Below, piece after piece: positions 50,416 through 61,091 of a stretch of 64,000 nt of DNA. Source of the stretch: Rhynchopus sp. YZ270_cl-10 (Eukaryota > Euglenozoa > Diplonemea > Diplonemida > Diplonemidae); the NCBI GenBank assembly GCA_964035575.1, contig OZ037845.1, forward strand, positions 1,426,001 to 1,490,000, read 5' to 3'. Position numbers and translations under genes: made by a program. The notes beneath the pieces are model-generated. The model worked only from the letters and a program-made list of their open reading frames with translations, had not been told where the DNA came from and made no database searches. Each line of letters begins with the position of its first letter. Positions within the stretch are counted from its first letter, which is position 1.

Positions 50416-53167
50416 ATGTCAGAAGCTCATTCGATGAACAATAAAGACATGGAAAAGCTGGAACACGAATGGGTCACACTGAATAAGGGGTTCCACAACC
50501 TGCTGGAGTTGGTGGAACGGGGGTGCTTGGGGGGTGCGCTGGATGGGATCCCTAACCGCATGGCACTGTATACCATTGTGTATAACCTATGCACGGAGAG
50601 TCCGAACCACCAGGCTGCAGGCGATGCCTCGGGGCAGACCAAGCAGGCGGCAGCAGCTATTCTGTACGAACGGTACGGCGAGTTGATAACGGGGTACCTC
50701 CTCGAGAGAACGATCACCGGGGAGGGCAAGACACCTGATATGTTCCTCCGCGAGGTTGTCGCAAAGTGGCAGAACCACAAGCTCGTAACTCGCTGGCTGG
50801 GAATGTACTTCTCCTACCTGGACCGTTTCTACATTGAATATCACGACAAAGATAGACTCAACATCAACAGCTTAAAGCGCTTCTTCCGTTACATCTATAC
50901 CCCTATCAAGGTCCAAATTAGGGACGCAGTTTTCGACAGAATCCACAGAGAAAGAACTGGGGAGATGATCGACAGAACGCTTCTACGGGAAGCGATTAAC
51001 CTCATCGTTGAAATGATTGGCGACGACTCTGATACGGGGTCTGTGTACACATACGACTTTGAGAGGCCCTTTGTGAAGAGCTCTGGGGAGTTTTACCAGA
51101 GAGAGTCTTCGAGGTGGGTGGCAGAGGACTCGGCGACGGAGTATTTGAAGAAGGCTGAGAAGCGCCTGCTTGAAGAGGCGCAACGAGCTGAGTCATATCT
51201 GCACTCCGACTCCGATCTGATCAAGGAGGTCGAAAAGCGATTGCTAGCCGCACCACAGAAGACGCTGCTAGATATGGAGAACTCTGGCTTCATCTGCCTC
51301 CTCCGCGACCAGCGTCTCCCCGACATCGAACGCGCCTACCGACTCTTCAGCAGAATACCCAAAGGGCTCGAACCCATGGCCCAACTCCTCCACGAGTTCG
51401 TAACAAACGAAGGCAAAGGAGTGGTCTCGAAGCATTCGTCCTCCTCAGACCTCTGCTTCAAAGCCTACACAAACGACCTCCTCGATCTGCACAGAAAGTA
51501 CCGCTCCATACTCAAGGAGCAGCTCAACGACGATGCAGTCTTCCAGAAGGCAGTCAAAGACGCCTTTGAGGCCTTCGTCAACCAACAGCTGCAGAGCAGT
51601 ACAAAGGTGCAGGGCAACGTTCCTGCGAAGGTATGCATTGTGCAGGACAAATGGGAGGTGGGAATTTTTCTATGATTGTTAGAGTGAGGAGGGGATTGTC
51701 AATTTATTTTATTAGTGCTCTCGGGGGGGTTGATACACGGAGAAGCGGTTCCTGCAACCGCCTGCATGGTGAGGTGTTTTCACAATTTTTTTCATTTCTT
51801 ACCATACAGGTGTTCTCCTCGGACCTGATCGCATCCTACTGCGACATGCTGATGAAGAACTCTGCAGAGAAGATGGGCGACAACGAGCTTGATGAAATCC
51901 TCGACCAGGTCGTTGCCCTCTTCCGATACATCAATGACAAGGACCTGTTCCAAGAGTTTTACAGGTATGGCTTTTTGTGTGTGTTTTTTCCTAGCATTTG
52001 TACTAAGCCCCGTCTCCCTTACGTTCTTACCTTATCCTTCATCTGTTTGCAGGAAGCAACTCTCGAAGCGTCTGTTGATGCTGACCGTGAACGGCGACGC
52101 AGAAAGAAGTCTGATCAGCAAGCTCAAGATGTGCCAAGGTGCGCCGTACACAAGCCGCCTCGAGAAGATGCTCACAGACAAGAACCTCTCGCAGGAGCTG
52201 CAGACGCGCTTCAAGCAGTACCTCTCGGAGCATGGGGTCAACTTTGGGTTCGAATACACGATGCAGGTGCTCACCACGGTGTCGTGGCCAGCCTTCCACC
52301 TGCACCCCTTGGTGGTGCCGACGTCCGTGCAGAACGCAATGGAAAAGTTCAAGGAGTTTTACAACTCTCGGACAAAGGTATGTGTTTTCTTTGTTTTTCC
52401 CTCACATCTCTCTCTTCACAGAGTCGGAAGCTTCGTTGGGTGCACTCTCTGGCAAACGTGACGCTGGATGCGCTGTTCAATAAGCAGAAGTTCCAACTGC
52501 AGGTGACAGCCTTCCAGGCATGCGTGCTTCTGCTATTCAACGATAAGGAGCTCCTTTCGGGTGAGATGATTGTGAAGGAGCTGACCCTGCCGTGGGAGGA
52601 GGCGAAGAAGGCGCTGCAATCCCTTGCGATGGGCAAGTACAAACTGCTGATCAAGGTTGTGCCTGAGGGCGTCAAGGCGGTCAAAACTGTAGACGAGAAG
52701 GACCAGTTTAAGGTCAACGTCGCTTTCACTGACAAATCACGCAAGCTCAAAATCCCGACCGTCGTTGCGAAGACGAACCTCAAGGTCACCGCTCAGGTTT
52801 GTTCCCCCCTTTTAGCTCTCTTTTCCCCTCTTTTTGCTCGTTAACAACATCAATGATAGGTAACTGCAACGGTGGAAGAGGACCGGAGGCACGCAATCGA
52901 GGCGTGCATCGTGCGAATCATGAAGCGACGGAAGCAAATGGAGCACCCCGTTCTGGTATGCAAGCAGAGGCAAAGAAAAACAGCAAAGAAAAGAAAAAAA
53001 AAATAATAATCCGCACAACATCACAGATCGGGGAGTGCATATCCCAGCTCAGCAACCACTTCAAGCCTGACCCAAGGCACATCAAAAAGCGCATTGAAGA
53101 TTTGATTGCCAGGGAATACATAGAGCGTGACGCGGAAAAGCAAAACCTGTACAGATACGTCGCGTAA
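50416..53167 (+). CDS. CUL1: Cullin-1 (SCF ubiquitin ligase scaffold), six exons
   Basis: Exons 50416-51630, 51810-51964, 52053-52377, 52422-52796, 52860-52955 and 53027-53167 join into 768 residues; human CUL1 is 776. The N-terminal half has cullin repeats (L-E-R-T-I-T-G-E, Y-L-D-R-F-Y-I-E). The cullin-homology region has D-K-D-L-F-Q-E-F-Y-R-K-Q-L-S-K-R-L and S-R-K-L-R-W-V-H-S-L. The winged-helix end has the neddylation motif I-V-R-I-M-K-R-R-K and the terminal Y-R-Y-V-A. It would scaffold Skp1/F-box proteins at one end and Rbx1 at the other and be activated by NEDD8 on the I-V-R-I-M-K lysine. The CUL1 subtype is judged from the N-terminus and is less sure than the family. Introns are 44-179 bp; one splits a codon. 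Confidence 0.93.
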
Positions 53168-53354
53168 AATGTGTGTGTGTGTTGTGTGTGTTAAAGCAAA
53201 TGCGAGTAGTTCCTAAGAGGGAAACATTGTTTATAATGTGTGTGGTGTGTTCAGTTGATATTTGGACAAAAAAAAAACGTGTTGGAGTGAACTTACCTTT
53301 TGTGAATGTTTTCTTTTGGGGGGGGAGTATTGGGTATTTTTATTGAGGATGGGG

Positions 53355-53516
53355 TTAAGTGCTTGCGTCCATGCCCGGTGAGGCGTTTGCACTTTCAACT
53401 TCTCTTTTTTTTGAAAAAACATGGGTCTACGTGATGCATTCGTCTTTCACACTTTCGTGTTTTGGTGCCTAAGCACAAGAGGCTTAGGTTCATCTCATAA
53501 GCTTTTCTCTTTTTTG
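53355..53516 (+). repeat. Cluster of three hairpin units
   Basis: In order: AAGTGC...CGGTGAGGCG...GCACTTTCAACTTC (53355-53412), a degenerate GGTCTACGTGATGCATTCG unit (53419-53458), and a perfect CTAAG-CACAAGAGG-CTTAG unit with GTTCATCTCATAAGC 3' arm (53462-53516). All run in the same direction, with T-rich DNA after the first and third. Confidence 0.65.
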
Positions 53517-53713
53517 GGCGCATTTTCTCCACTTAAACTCTTTAAAATGCAACTGCCGGTAATGATATTTGGAAGAACACACATTGTTTGGAGAAGGTGT
53601 TAAGAAAACATAGCTCGGCATCTCGCCTGTATGTAAAAAAACTTGTAAGATGTGCGAGAGGCAGGTCCAACGCGATTTTTTGTTCCACTGATGTCCTTCT
53701 TTCTGAGGCTTTT

Positions 53714-53776
53714 GGGGTCAGACCAAGGGGGTTATCTACGCCTTGCCACACACGGGGGGATGAAGTGTGCCGTCTG
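53714..53776 (+). repeat. Duplicated ~62-nt two-hairpin block, copy 2
   Basis: GGGTCAGACCAAGGGGG, a variable middle, then GCCACACACGGGGGGATG and AAGTGTGCCGTCTG. The ends match 48964-49027 closely while the middle does not, as expected if paired ends are constrained. Confidence 0.5.
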
Positions 53777-54143
53777 AATTTCCTCCCGTAGGTCGGAGGG
53801 GTATGCGGGACTATTCTGTTCTGTCCTCAGGGAGGTAAACATCCCTGCCCCTACGAAATGCAAAATTTAACCCTGGCTAGGGTATATAAATGGTGGGGGG
53901 GTGGTGTACCGCCCCCCCCGTTCACACTACGGTACGGGCAAGCCATTAGGTTTCCTTTTACACGTTCTTTTTTTGCTTGGTTCATCCGGATGGCTGGCAT
54001 CGTAAGTGGGTCAGTCGGAGGTGCCTGCATCAACTTCCTTTTTTTAATTTTTGTTTTTGCAAAATATGCACACACCAAAGAAGGGATTTTTTGATCCCGA
54101 TACCATGCACTTTCAATTCATTGAATGTACATGGTATGCATAC

Positions 54144-54317
54144 AATGCAACGAGGCCGACTACGCCTGAAAATAGGCATATGTCTGGAAAACCTATCTGA
54201 GGCGTGGCTGAGGCGTACTAATACTTATAACCACGCCTCAGCCACGCTTGAGTACTATTAGTACGGCTCCGCCACGCCTGAGACAACCTTGCGATGCAGA
54301 TTCGGCCTCGTTGCATT
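54144..54317. mobile_element. ~174-bp foldback element
   Basis: AATGCAACGAGGCCGA at the left is mirrored exactly by TCGGCCTCGTTGCATT at the right. The interior alternates GCGTGGCTGAGGCG and CCACGCCTCAGCCACGC, giving several smaller hairpins. No target duplication was clear. Confidence 0.65.
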
Positions 54318-54500
54318 GCATGGTTATAATACCTTTCTTTTTTCTTTTTTCTTCTTTTTTCCAACCCACTTTGCCTCGTGTTCCATACGTAACGTTGAAA
54401 AAGGGGGGGTGAGAGGGTGGGATGGGGTTGCTTTGCTAATTTTTCCCTAGATACTATAACTGTACCCTTTCCAAGGGGATGTGATTAGGTTTATTCTTCT

Positions 54501-54567
54501 AAAAAAAAAGTATAGTGGAGCACACACTCTAGGGTGGCTACACCAATACAACCAAGTTTTCAAAAAA
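54501..54567 (+). repeat. A-flanked dispersed repeat, copy 2
   Basis: TATAGTGGAGCACACACTC, TAGGGTGGCTACACC and ACAACCAAGTTTTC between A runs. It lies about 670 bp upstream of the first Rh gene. Confidence 0.65.
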
Positions 54568-55239
54568 ATGTGTGTGCGAATGAGACACAATATTTTTTGG
54601 AGATCTCAACAAAAAAAGATGCCTCCAGAAAAAAAGTGATGAATTGTACATGTGCATTGATGCATGTAGTGTGGTTTTTAGTGGATGTATCTTGTGGAAC
54701 ATTCGCTTTTTCTACGTTTGATTTGAAAGTATATTAAGCTTTTAGTGGGTACCCTGTGGATCTTTTGTACCAGGTTGTTCCCCCCCATGTTAAAAAGAGA
54801 TAACAACTTTGTCTAGCCTAATACAGTGGCCTCTTGCAAGTCTAATTGCTGCTCTTTGCCGCTAATACCACCCACCCCGCCCCACCCCCATCCCAGCCTG
54901 TTCGTGTTTCTGTTTTTCGTCGTTTCCTACTTTGCGTTGCAGTTTTTCGAGAATAAAGGAAAACGCTTCAGAGCTACGTACATAATGCCTTTTGTTAGAA
55001 CTAAAAAATAAATTAAGGGTGGGTGGAGGGAGGGTGGAAATTAAGAGGAGTTGCTGGCACTGTTAGTACGAAAAGACAAAAAACAAAGCAAATAAACAAA
55101 CCAAAAGCGATACTGCTTACTGAGAATAAAAAAAGGGCTATTTTGGTGATGTCTTTTGTATCGTCTTCTCTCCTCCCCGCTCCCCGCTCCCCCGTCACGT
55201 CACCCCACACCAGTTCTTCAGGAGTTATCTATCATTGCA

Positions 55240-56631
55240 ATGTCTCGTGTTAAGATTGAGCCGGTGACGGCAGGAGTGTTCCTTCTGTTCCAGATTGCAC
55301 TCATTTTCCTGTACGCCTACTGCACAGAGTACAGTGACGAAACCGTCATCGACCACGCAGCAGGTACCGAGCAGGAAAACGACCTTTCCCTGACACGTGT
55401 CTACCCCTTCTTCCAGGATGTGCACGTGATGGTGTTCATTGGTTTCGGTTTCCTGATGACCTTCATGCGCCGCTACAGCATGACCGCAGTTGCCTTCAAC
55501 TACTTCGTCGCAGCCGCAATGCTGATGTGGACGATCCTCGTGCTTGGGTTCTGGCACCGTGCCTTCGGTGCAAAGAGCTTCTTCGACAAGATCAACCTGC
55601 AGGCAACCGACCTCGTCACAGGAGACTTTGGTGCGGCATCTGTGCTGATTGCATTCGGGGCTGTGCTTGGGAAGGTGGGACCCACACAGCTGCTTGTGAT
55701 GGGAATTCTGCAGATCTTCTTCTACGCACTGAACGAGTCGATTGGTGTGATTGAGTACCAGGCAGTGGACATGGGTGGGTCGATGTACGTCCATCTGTTC
55801 GGTGCTCTGTTCGGAGTGGCTTGCAGCTTTGCTTACATGAAGAAGGCTGAGGTGACGAAGCTGGACAAGGACGGAAAGAACGCGTCATCGCGCACAACAG
55901 ACACATTCGCGATGGTGGGTACGATCTTCTTGTTCATGTTCTGGCCCTCGTTCAACGGTGCTCTTGCTGTGGGCTCGCCACGTACACGTGTGGTGATCAA
56001 CACTGTGCTTGCCATCTGTGCGTCCACCACCTCTGCGTTCCTGATGTCGTACGTCCTGCGTGGTGGGTACTTCTCGATGGTCGACATCCAGAACGCCACA
56101 CTTGCGGGTGGTGTTGCTGTGGGCAGCAGCAGTGATTTGCTCGTGGATGCGTGGCCCTCCCTTCTTGTGGGAACCATTGCTGGGTTTGTCTCCGTCTTTG
56201 GCTACGTGTACCTGAGCCCTGCCCTTGAGAGCGCTGGCCTGCACGACACCTGTGGTGTGCTGAACCTCCACGGCATCCCCGGAATGATTGGTGGTATCTC
56301 TGGTGCGATCTCTGCTGCGTCTGCGGGTGAGTCTGTGTACGGCGGTGACATTGGGCTTGTGTTCCCTGCACGCTCGTCTGGCCGCTCTGCCTCGCACCAG
56401 GGTGCCATGCAGACGGCTTGCCTGTTCACCACCATCGGAATTGCCATTGCTGGAGGGCTTGTCACTGGCATTGTTCTGAAGTTCATCCCGAACCCTGGTG
56501 ATGCTCGCTACGAGGTGTTCGAGGACAAGCGCTACTGGGAGGAGCTGGCTGAGGAGGACGAGGAGGACGCACAGGAGCAGGTTCACGTTGAGAACGTGTC
56601 CCCAGACAAGGAGAACGAGCCCATCGTTTAG
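55240..56631 (+). CDS. Rh-type ammonium/CO2 channel, copy 1
   Basis: A single exon encodes 463 residues with about 11-12 membrane segments. Family marks: G-F-G-F-L-M-T-F-M-R-R-Y-S (64-80), G-A-V-L-G-K-V-G-P-T-Q-L-L-V-M (140-154), D177-M-G-G-S-M-Y-V-H185-L-F-G, and L-N-L-H344-G-I-P-G-M-I-G-G. D177, H185 and H344 are the conserved Asp and twin His of the pore. These mark the Rh (Rh50) branch over the Amt/Mep branch. The channel would pass NH3/NH4+ and perhaps CO2 at the plasma membrane. The N- and C-termini differ from copy 2, while about 1.15 kb of the middle is almost identical in DNA. The acidic cytosolic tail ends K-E-N-E-P-I-V. Start ATG 55240 is the first in the frame. Confidence 0.93.
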   Translation: MSRVKIEPVTAGVFLLFQIALIFLYAYCTEYSDETVIDHAAGTEQENDLSLTRVYPFFQDVHVMVFIGFGFLMTFMRRYSMTAVAFNYFVAAAMLMWTILVLGFWHRAFGAKSFFDKINLQATDLVTGDFGAASVLIAFGAVLGKVGPTQLLVMGILQIFFYALNESIGVIEYQAVDMGGSMYVHLFGALFGVACSFAYMKKAEVTKLDKDGKNASSRTTDTFAMVGTIFLFMFWPSFNGALAVGSPRTRVVINTVLAICASTTSAFLMSYVLRGGYFSMVDIQNATLAGGVAVGSSSDLLVDAWPSLLVGTIAGFVSVFGYVYLSPALESAGLHDTCGVLNLHGIPGMIGGISGAISAASAGESVYGGDIGLVFPARSSGRSASHQGAMQTACLFTTIGIAIAGGLVTGIVLKFIPNPGDARYEVFEDKRYWEELAEEDEEDAQEQVHVENVSPDKENEPIV

Positions 56632-57123
56632 GACAGCACCTCCCCGCCCCCCCCCGCGATCTGCCTTTCCCCAAGACGCTGCACACTGACAAGGACACAA
56701 TAGTGGAAGCCTTTCATCTAGTTTACTATTATGACGTTTGAACCACCTTCCTCCCAGTACCCCGTTTCCCCCTCTCTTTTCTCTCTCTCTCTCTCTTTTT
56801 GTATTTTCTGACCCGTATTGGATCTGTATGCGAATGGTACACAATGCACCACTGCACTGTCTCTACAAGGTGGCCCTCTTGCGGGAACGGTAGTAAACCT
56901 GCCCGTCTATTGCCCCTGTTATCGTGGTTCAGCAATCTTGTTGACAAAGGTCACCCATCGTGATTCTAGAGAGAGAAAAAAGAAAATCTCTAACACGACC
57001 TTTCACCGACAAAATATTGAACCTCCTGACAACCGCATGTGTTTGTTTGTAGTACCTCTCGCATCTTTTGTGTGTTAGAACGAAACCCCCAAAATTACAT
57101 TTTTTTATGTTTTGTTTTTGTTC
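56632..57123. other. Spacer after the first Rh gene
   Basis: C-rich, then CT-microsatellite-like and mixed sequence. Nothing recognised. Confidence 0.45.
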
Positions 57124-57128
57124 TTTAA

Positions 57129-57426
57129 ACATGGATAGACAAACTCTTTTTCATAGTTCATTTCTTCACGTAATGGAAAAATGCGAGGATTTTTTCCCCC
57201 TTCGGGGATCGGTTTAGACTGTCATGAGGCAGGTTGGTTGTACCCGACTGATGGAGAAAGAGCCCCTGGAAATTGGATAGTTTGTGGGGCATTGAGGACA
57301 GAAAGAAAAATTACGACAGTCAGGTTTAGAAAAATTACTGAGGTGGCATTTTTTTCGCTGCAAATTGCCAAATAATTCTTGATTTTTTTTTTTTTTTTTT
57401 TGTAAATATCCTTTGTCTATCCATGT
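57129..57426. mobile_element. 298-bp TTAA-flanked element (piggyBac-like MITE)
   Basis: ACATGGATAGACAAA and TTTGTCTATCCATGT are perfect 15-bp inverted ends, and TTAA sits directly on both sides (57125-57128 and 57427-57430). TTAA duplication is characteristic of piggyBac transposition. The interior has no transposase. Confidence 0.75.
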
Positions 57427-57430
57427 TTAA

Positions 57431-58446
57431 ATGCTCAGCATGAAACGAAGCTTTTTATCAGGCTACCAACCCCCTCCCTCACCCCCACCACCCCCAACCC
57501 ACCGTTTTTTTTTTTTTTCTATTTTATTTGTGTGAACGAACTGAACTGGCACGCTTTTTTTTTGTATTCCGCTGTTACAGAATGATCGACTTCTATTACC
57601 CCCTCTTTACGGTGACAAACCAACGCTGCTTTCGCTCCCCTTAGTTGGTTGCAACAACAGGCAGCACAAGGTTTCTTTCATAGTGAGGAACGGTATTTCT
57701 TTTTTTCTTTTTTTCAATAGATGTGAGCATCTTTTCGATTTTTCACTCTTTCTCTCTTTTTTGTTTTTTTTTGTTTTTTGGATATTTGTTTTTATGAGAA
57801 GCAATGTAGCTGCCGTCGCCTCAAAGAGGCGTCTGTACACTACCAACCAACTTCTCGTTTTTTTTGTGCCATCAAAATGAGTCCTTAAAACCTTTTGTAG
57901 CAAGTCGTTACGTAGGGTGTCCTCATTTTTAAGGTGTTTCGTGCACGAAACACAACATCCGACCATGTTGTCTTTGTTCCTGTGTTTAGATCCGGGGTGT
58001 GAAAGCCCCCTGAAGGCCACATCCCACGATCCATTCTCACACATCAACACACTTATTGCCACACACCCCCGAGAACTAACTGGGTATCTCTTGAGGGGGG
58101 GTTAGAGCAAATCTGCACGGATTTTTTTCTTTTTCTTTTTTCTTCAGTGTTTTTATTTTATTTTTCCAGTGTGTTTCTCTGTTTTTTTTTTTTTTTCTGT
58201 TTTTTTTTGTGGCGATCCGTAAAGGAATACAATGCTTTTTTTTGAGTCTCTTCAAAGTACAATGCCTTGGGCGACGCTGTTGGTACAAAAAATGACCTAC
58301 CTTTCAGGTAGGTTTTGTCCACACACGAATCATCGCCCTTCTCATTCTACTCCCCCCTACAGTGGGTGTTTCCAACGTGACATGCCCATCAGCGGTAAAG
58401 CAGGGTTTTTGCCGTACCCCGATCACCCCCACACACCCCATTTTTA
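57431..58446. other. T-rich spacer
   Basis: Long T and C runs, with a short AAGGTG-type remnant near 57930. No gene or clear repeat. Confidence 0.45.
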
Positions 58447-58495
58447 GTCTCAGCGAAACTTAGGCTTAGGTTCATCCTAGCGATTTTTTTTCTCT
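58447..58495 (+). repeat. Hairpin unit (CTTAG subfamily, diverged)
   Basis: GTCTCAGCGAAACTTAGGC then TTAGGTTCATCCTAGCG and a T run. The 3' arm matches 53462-53516, but the 5' stem has decayed. Confidence 0.45.
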
Positions 58496-58535
58496 TGAAC
58501 GGTAGCGTTGCATTTAGCGAAACTTTTCATATGGC

Positions 58536-60004
58536 AGCGTCCGCGAAAGACCCCCCCCTAAAGCTAACATCCATGCTTATTGGTATTTCACTAATTAAAA
58601 TTTTGGTATTTTATAAGATCTTTTTTTTGAATGAACTCAGAGTTAAGTTTCTGAGTTCATTAAAAAAAAAATCGGTGAAAAATTCCGAGTAGGTATTAAG
58701 TTAGATGGGAGAAGCTATGTCAACAGCTATGTGTCCCCTTATTTTACCTGTATTTTACTAAGGACCTAAATCCTTGGTATTTACAGGTAAAATAAGGGGA
58801 CACATAGCTGTTGACATAGCTTCTCCCATCTAACTTAACCCTTTACGGACCACGACCGATTTTTTCGATTTGCTAGGATCTTCTCTCCCATAGGTAAAAT
58901 GAGATCCGATGCATATTTTTGATCGTACCTGGCCGCAATTGAAAGATTTTGAGCAGATCTTTCAAATGGAGCAGAAATCGAAATAAAATGAGAAAAATGG
59001 AAAATGGAAAATTGAGGAGAGCTGATATTTTTTTCTGAAAATTTTGAAGAAAAAAATTATTCCGGCTGCGCACCTGTTTTTTCGGTTTTCGAAAATGGCT
59101 TTATTTGAGAGATCGGTTCAAAATCTTTCAAAAGAAAAAAAAATCGATCAAAAAGTCCTAGTAGATAATGTCTCACTGCATGGAGAGAAGGTACCAACCA
59201 ACTAAATATACCGTAATTGTACAGAGGTTGGACAGTGCAAAAGTTGGGGCTTTTGGGACTTTTGGCCAACTTGGCATGGTGCTGACAAAGGTGAACGCCG
59301 CATCCCCCGCACATGTAATCTATTTTCAGACGCCTGTTTCCCAAGCAAGAAGAAGTTGTCGACCAACACCCTCCTGCCAGTGTCTCTGTACCTTGACCGT
59401 GTTGATATAGATTTTCTGTACAATGTCCCTCAAAAGACAAAATGCAATAAATACACGGAGAAGAGGCACATCCAGTTCAGGGTCAGGAACTGCAACTACG
59501 CGTGTTACTTTGCCCAGTCGCGGGTATTTTCCATTATTTTAGTTTCGATCTGAAGACCGTACAAAATGGTTCACTGCACACCAAAGTTTGAATCCTCTGA
59601 TGACTCAAGCGCGTCAGAATGGTACATTATTCCCAAAAAATGACCCAAAATACCCTATTATGTGATAATGCCGGGTGTGGATGAGAGGGGATGAGAGCGT
59701 CAAAAAAAATCGAATCTTGCGTCTTTTGAAAGATTTCGCACAAAATCTTCTCATTAAAAAAAAAAATCTTCAAAAAGTCCTAGTGGAAGCCAATTTAGGT
59801 GGTTGCGTGGACATATATGTCCCCTCTGGTCCTTAAAGGGTTAATACCTACTCGGAATTTTTCACCGATTTTTTTTTAATGAACTCAGAAACTTAACTCT
59901 GAGTTCATTCAAAAAAAAAGATCTTATAAAATACCAAAATTTTAATTAGTGAAATACCAATAAGCATGGATGTTAGCTTTAGGGGGGGGTCTTTCGCGGA
60001 CGCT
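58536..60004. mobile_element. ~1.47-kb DNA transposon with long terminal inverted repeats
   Basis: AGCGTCCGCGAAAGACC at the left is mirrored by GGTCTTTCGCGGACGCT at the right, and the arms remain complementary for about 165 bp, down to the TTAACCCTTTA motif. The left arm is interrupted by a 135-bp palindrome at TTAA (58700-58834). The interior has no intact transposase. On the minus strand, about 59440-59200, a short frame reads C-G-G-C-G-V-H-L-C-Q-H-H, which recalls the Cys/His-rich tail of piggyBac-type transposases; this is a weak hint only. Confidence 0.7.
58700..58834. mobile_element. 135-bp near-perfect palindrome inserted at TTAA
   Basis: Two arms of 53 bp are exact reverse complements (GTTAGATGGGAGAAGC... 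and ...GCTTCTCCCATCTAAC) around a 29-bp loop that itself has AAGGA/TCCTT. TTAA flanks both sides (58696-58699 and 58835-58838). The opposite arm of the host element (59836-59855) shows the uninterrupted GGGTTAATACC site, so the insertion boundaries are certain. Confidence 0.85.
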
Positions 60005-60024
60005 CCCAATATTTTTTTTTTTAT

Positions 60025-60399
60025 ATTTTATTCCCCTGGGAAATAAAGTATACGAAGGATTTGGCACTTTTAGCGGGATTTTATTTAATGATAATTTCAC
60101 GCTAAATTTTGGTACATGTAGGTAGTAGGGCTGGAGGGACCGTCCAGCCTTTTTTAGCCTCCCTCCAGCCTCCTCAATCCCGCCAGCCCCTCAGCGGGCC
60201 TATCTAGGGGTCCGCGGGACCCGGTAGCGCTGGCGGGAGGGTAATGAGAGCTTTTTTTTTTTTTTTTCACGCTCTTTTTTTTTTTTTTCCCTGAGAGCTT
60301 CCTGTGAGGACACATACTCGTTAGTTATTGCACAATAAATAAGTCACGCTAAAAGTGCCAAATCCTTTCGTATACTTTATTTCCCAGTGGAATAAAATT
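60025..60399. mobile_element. 375-bp foldback element
   Basis: Inverted ends of about 50 bp (ATTTTATTCCCCTGGGAAAT...GGCACTTTTAGCG) with few mismatches. The interior holds C/G-rich CCAGCC/GGCTGG repeats and T runs. A clear target duplication is not visible. Confidence 0.65.
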
Positions 60400-60402
60400 A
60401 CG

Positions 60403-60568
60403 TATTCACCTCCTTTTAGCGGATTATTTTGCGATACTTCACTTATTTTTTTCCCAGGCTCGTGCACTCAATTTGCCTCGCTTCGCTCGGCAAATTAAGT
60501 AGCCCTCGCCTGGGAAAAAAATGCGTGAAGTTATCGCAAAATAAAACCCCGCTAAAAGGAGGTGAATA
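60403..60568. mobile_element. 166-bp foldback element
   Basis: TATTCACCTCCTTTTAGCGG at the left is mirrored by CCGCTAAAAGGAGGTGAATA at the right, and pairing continues to TTCCCAGGC/GCCTGGGAA for about 57 bp per arm. It starts four bases after the previous element. Confidence 0.65.
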
Positions 60569-60645
60569 AATAGTTATTTCTCTCCGATAAATGTGTGCCA
60601 CTGAGGCCCATTTTTTTGTGAGGGTGTTTTTTTTTTAGAATTGGT

Positions 60646-60695
60646 CAGATGCATGCGTATGAGAGAAGCATTCATCTTGCGCCATTTTTTTTTTT
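60646..60695 (+). repeat. Hairpin unit (ATGC/GCAT stem)
   Basis: CAGATG-CATGC-GTATGAGAGAA-GCATT-CATCTTGCGCC then a long T run. The outer stem is AGATG/CATCT and the inner stem ATGC/GCAT. Confidence 0.5.
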
Positions 60696-61091
60696 CTTCT
60701 TTTTTTTTCGCTTTTTCCGCATAGACAGCTTGCTGTGTATGTCTTTTTCACCACTCCACATTTTTTTTTTCTCAAACGCTTTCCCCGGTCCCTTTTTTTT
60801 TGTCAAATGTGTGTGCGGGTACGTCATTTTAGGACTACTCTTTGGGTTGCTAATACACGTTTTTGTTGTTCACGTGTAGTGTATCCTTATTGGTTTCTTC
60901 TGATAAAAGGTAGACCACTGATCAATGATCAAGGTGGCTTAGCGTAGAGAGGTCTAGCTGCAGCTCAGCTTTTTTTTTTTTTTTTCTTTTTTTTTTTGCC
61001 GCACTCCCTTCCCACGTCGTTTCACTGTATTTTATTATTTCTCTGGGTGGAGTTCCTACACCACCAGAGAGACAAAAATGCAGGGAAAATT

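Larger units (their letters stand above)
53168..55239. other. Spacer between cullin-1 and the Rh cluster
   Basis: Contains the hairpin cluster at 53355-53516, the 62-nt block at 53714-53776, the foldback at 54144-54317 and the A-flanked repeat at 54501-54567. No protein-coding gene could be supported. Confidence 0.5.

Noticed and set aside
51633-52844. One long reading frame through the middle of the cullin gene
   Set aside because: It crosses exons in the wrong frame and reads through introns; the spliced exons match cullin-1 without gaps.
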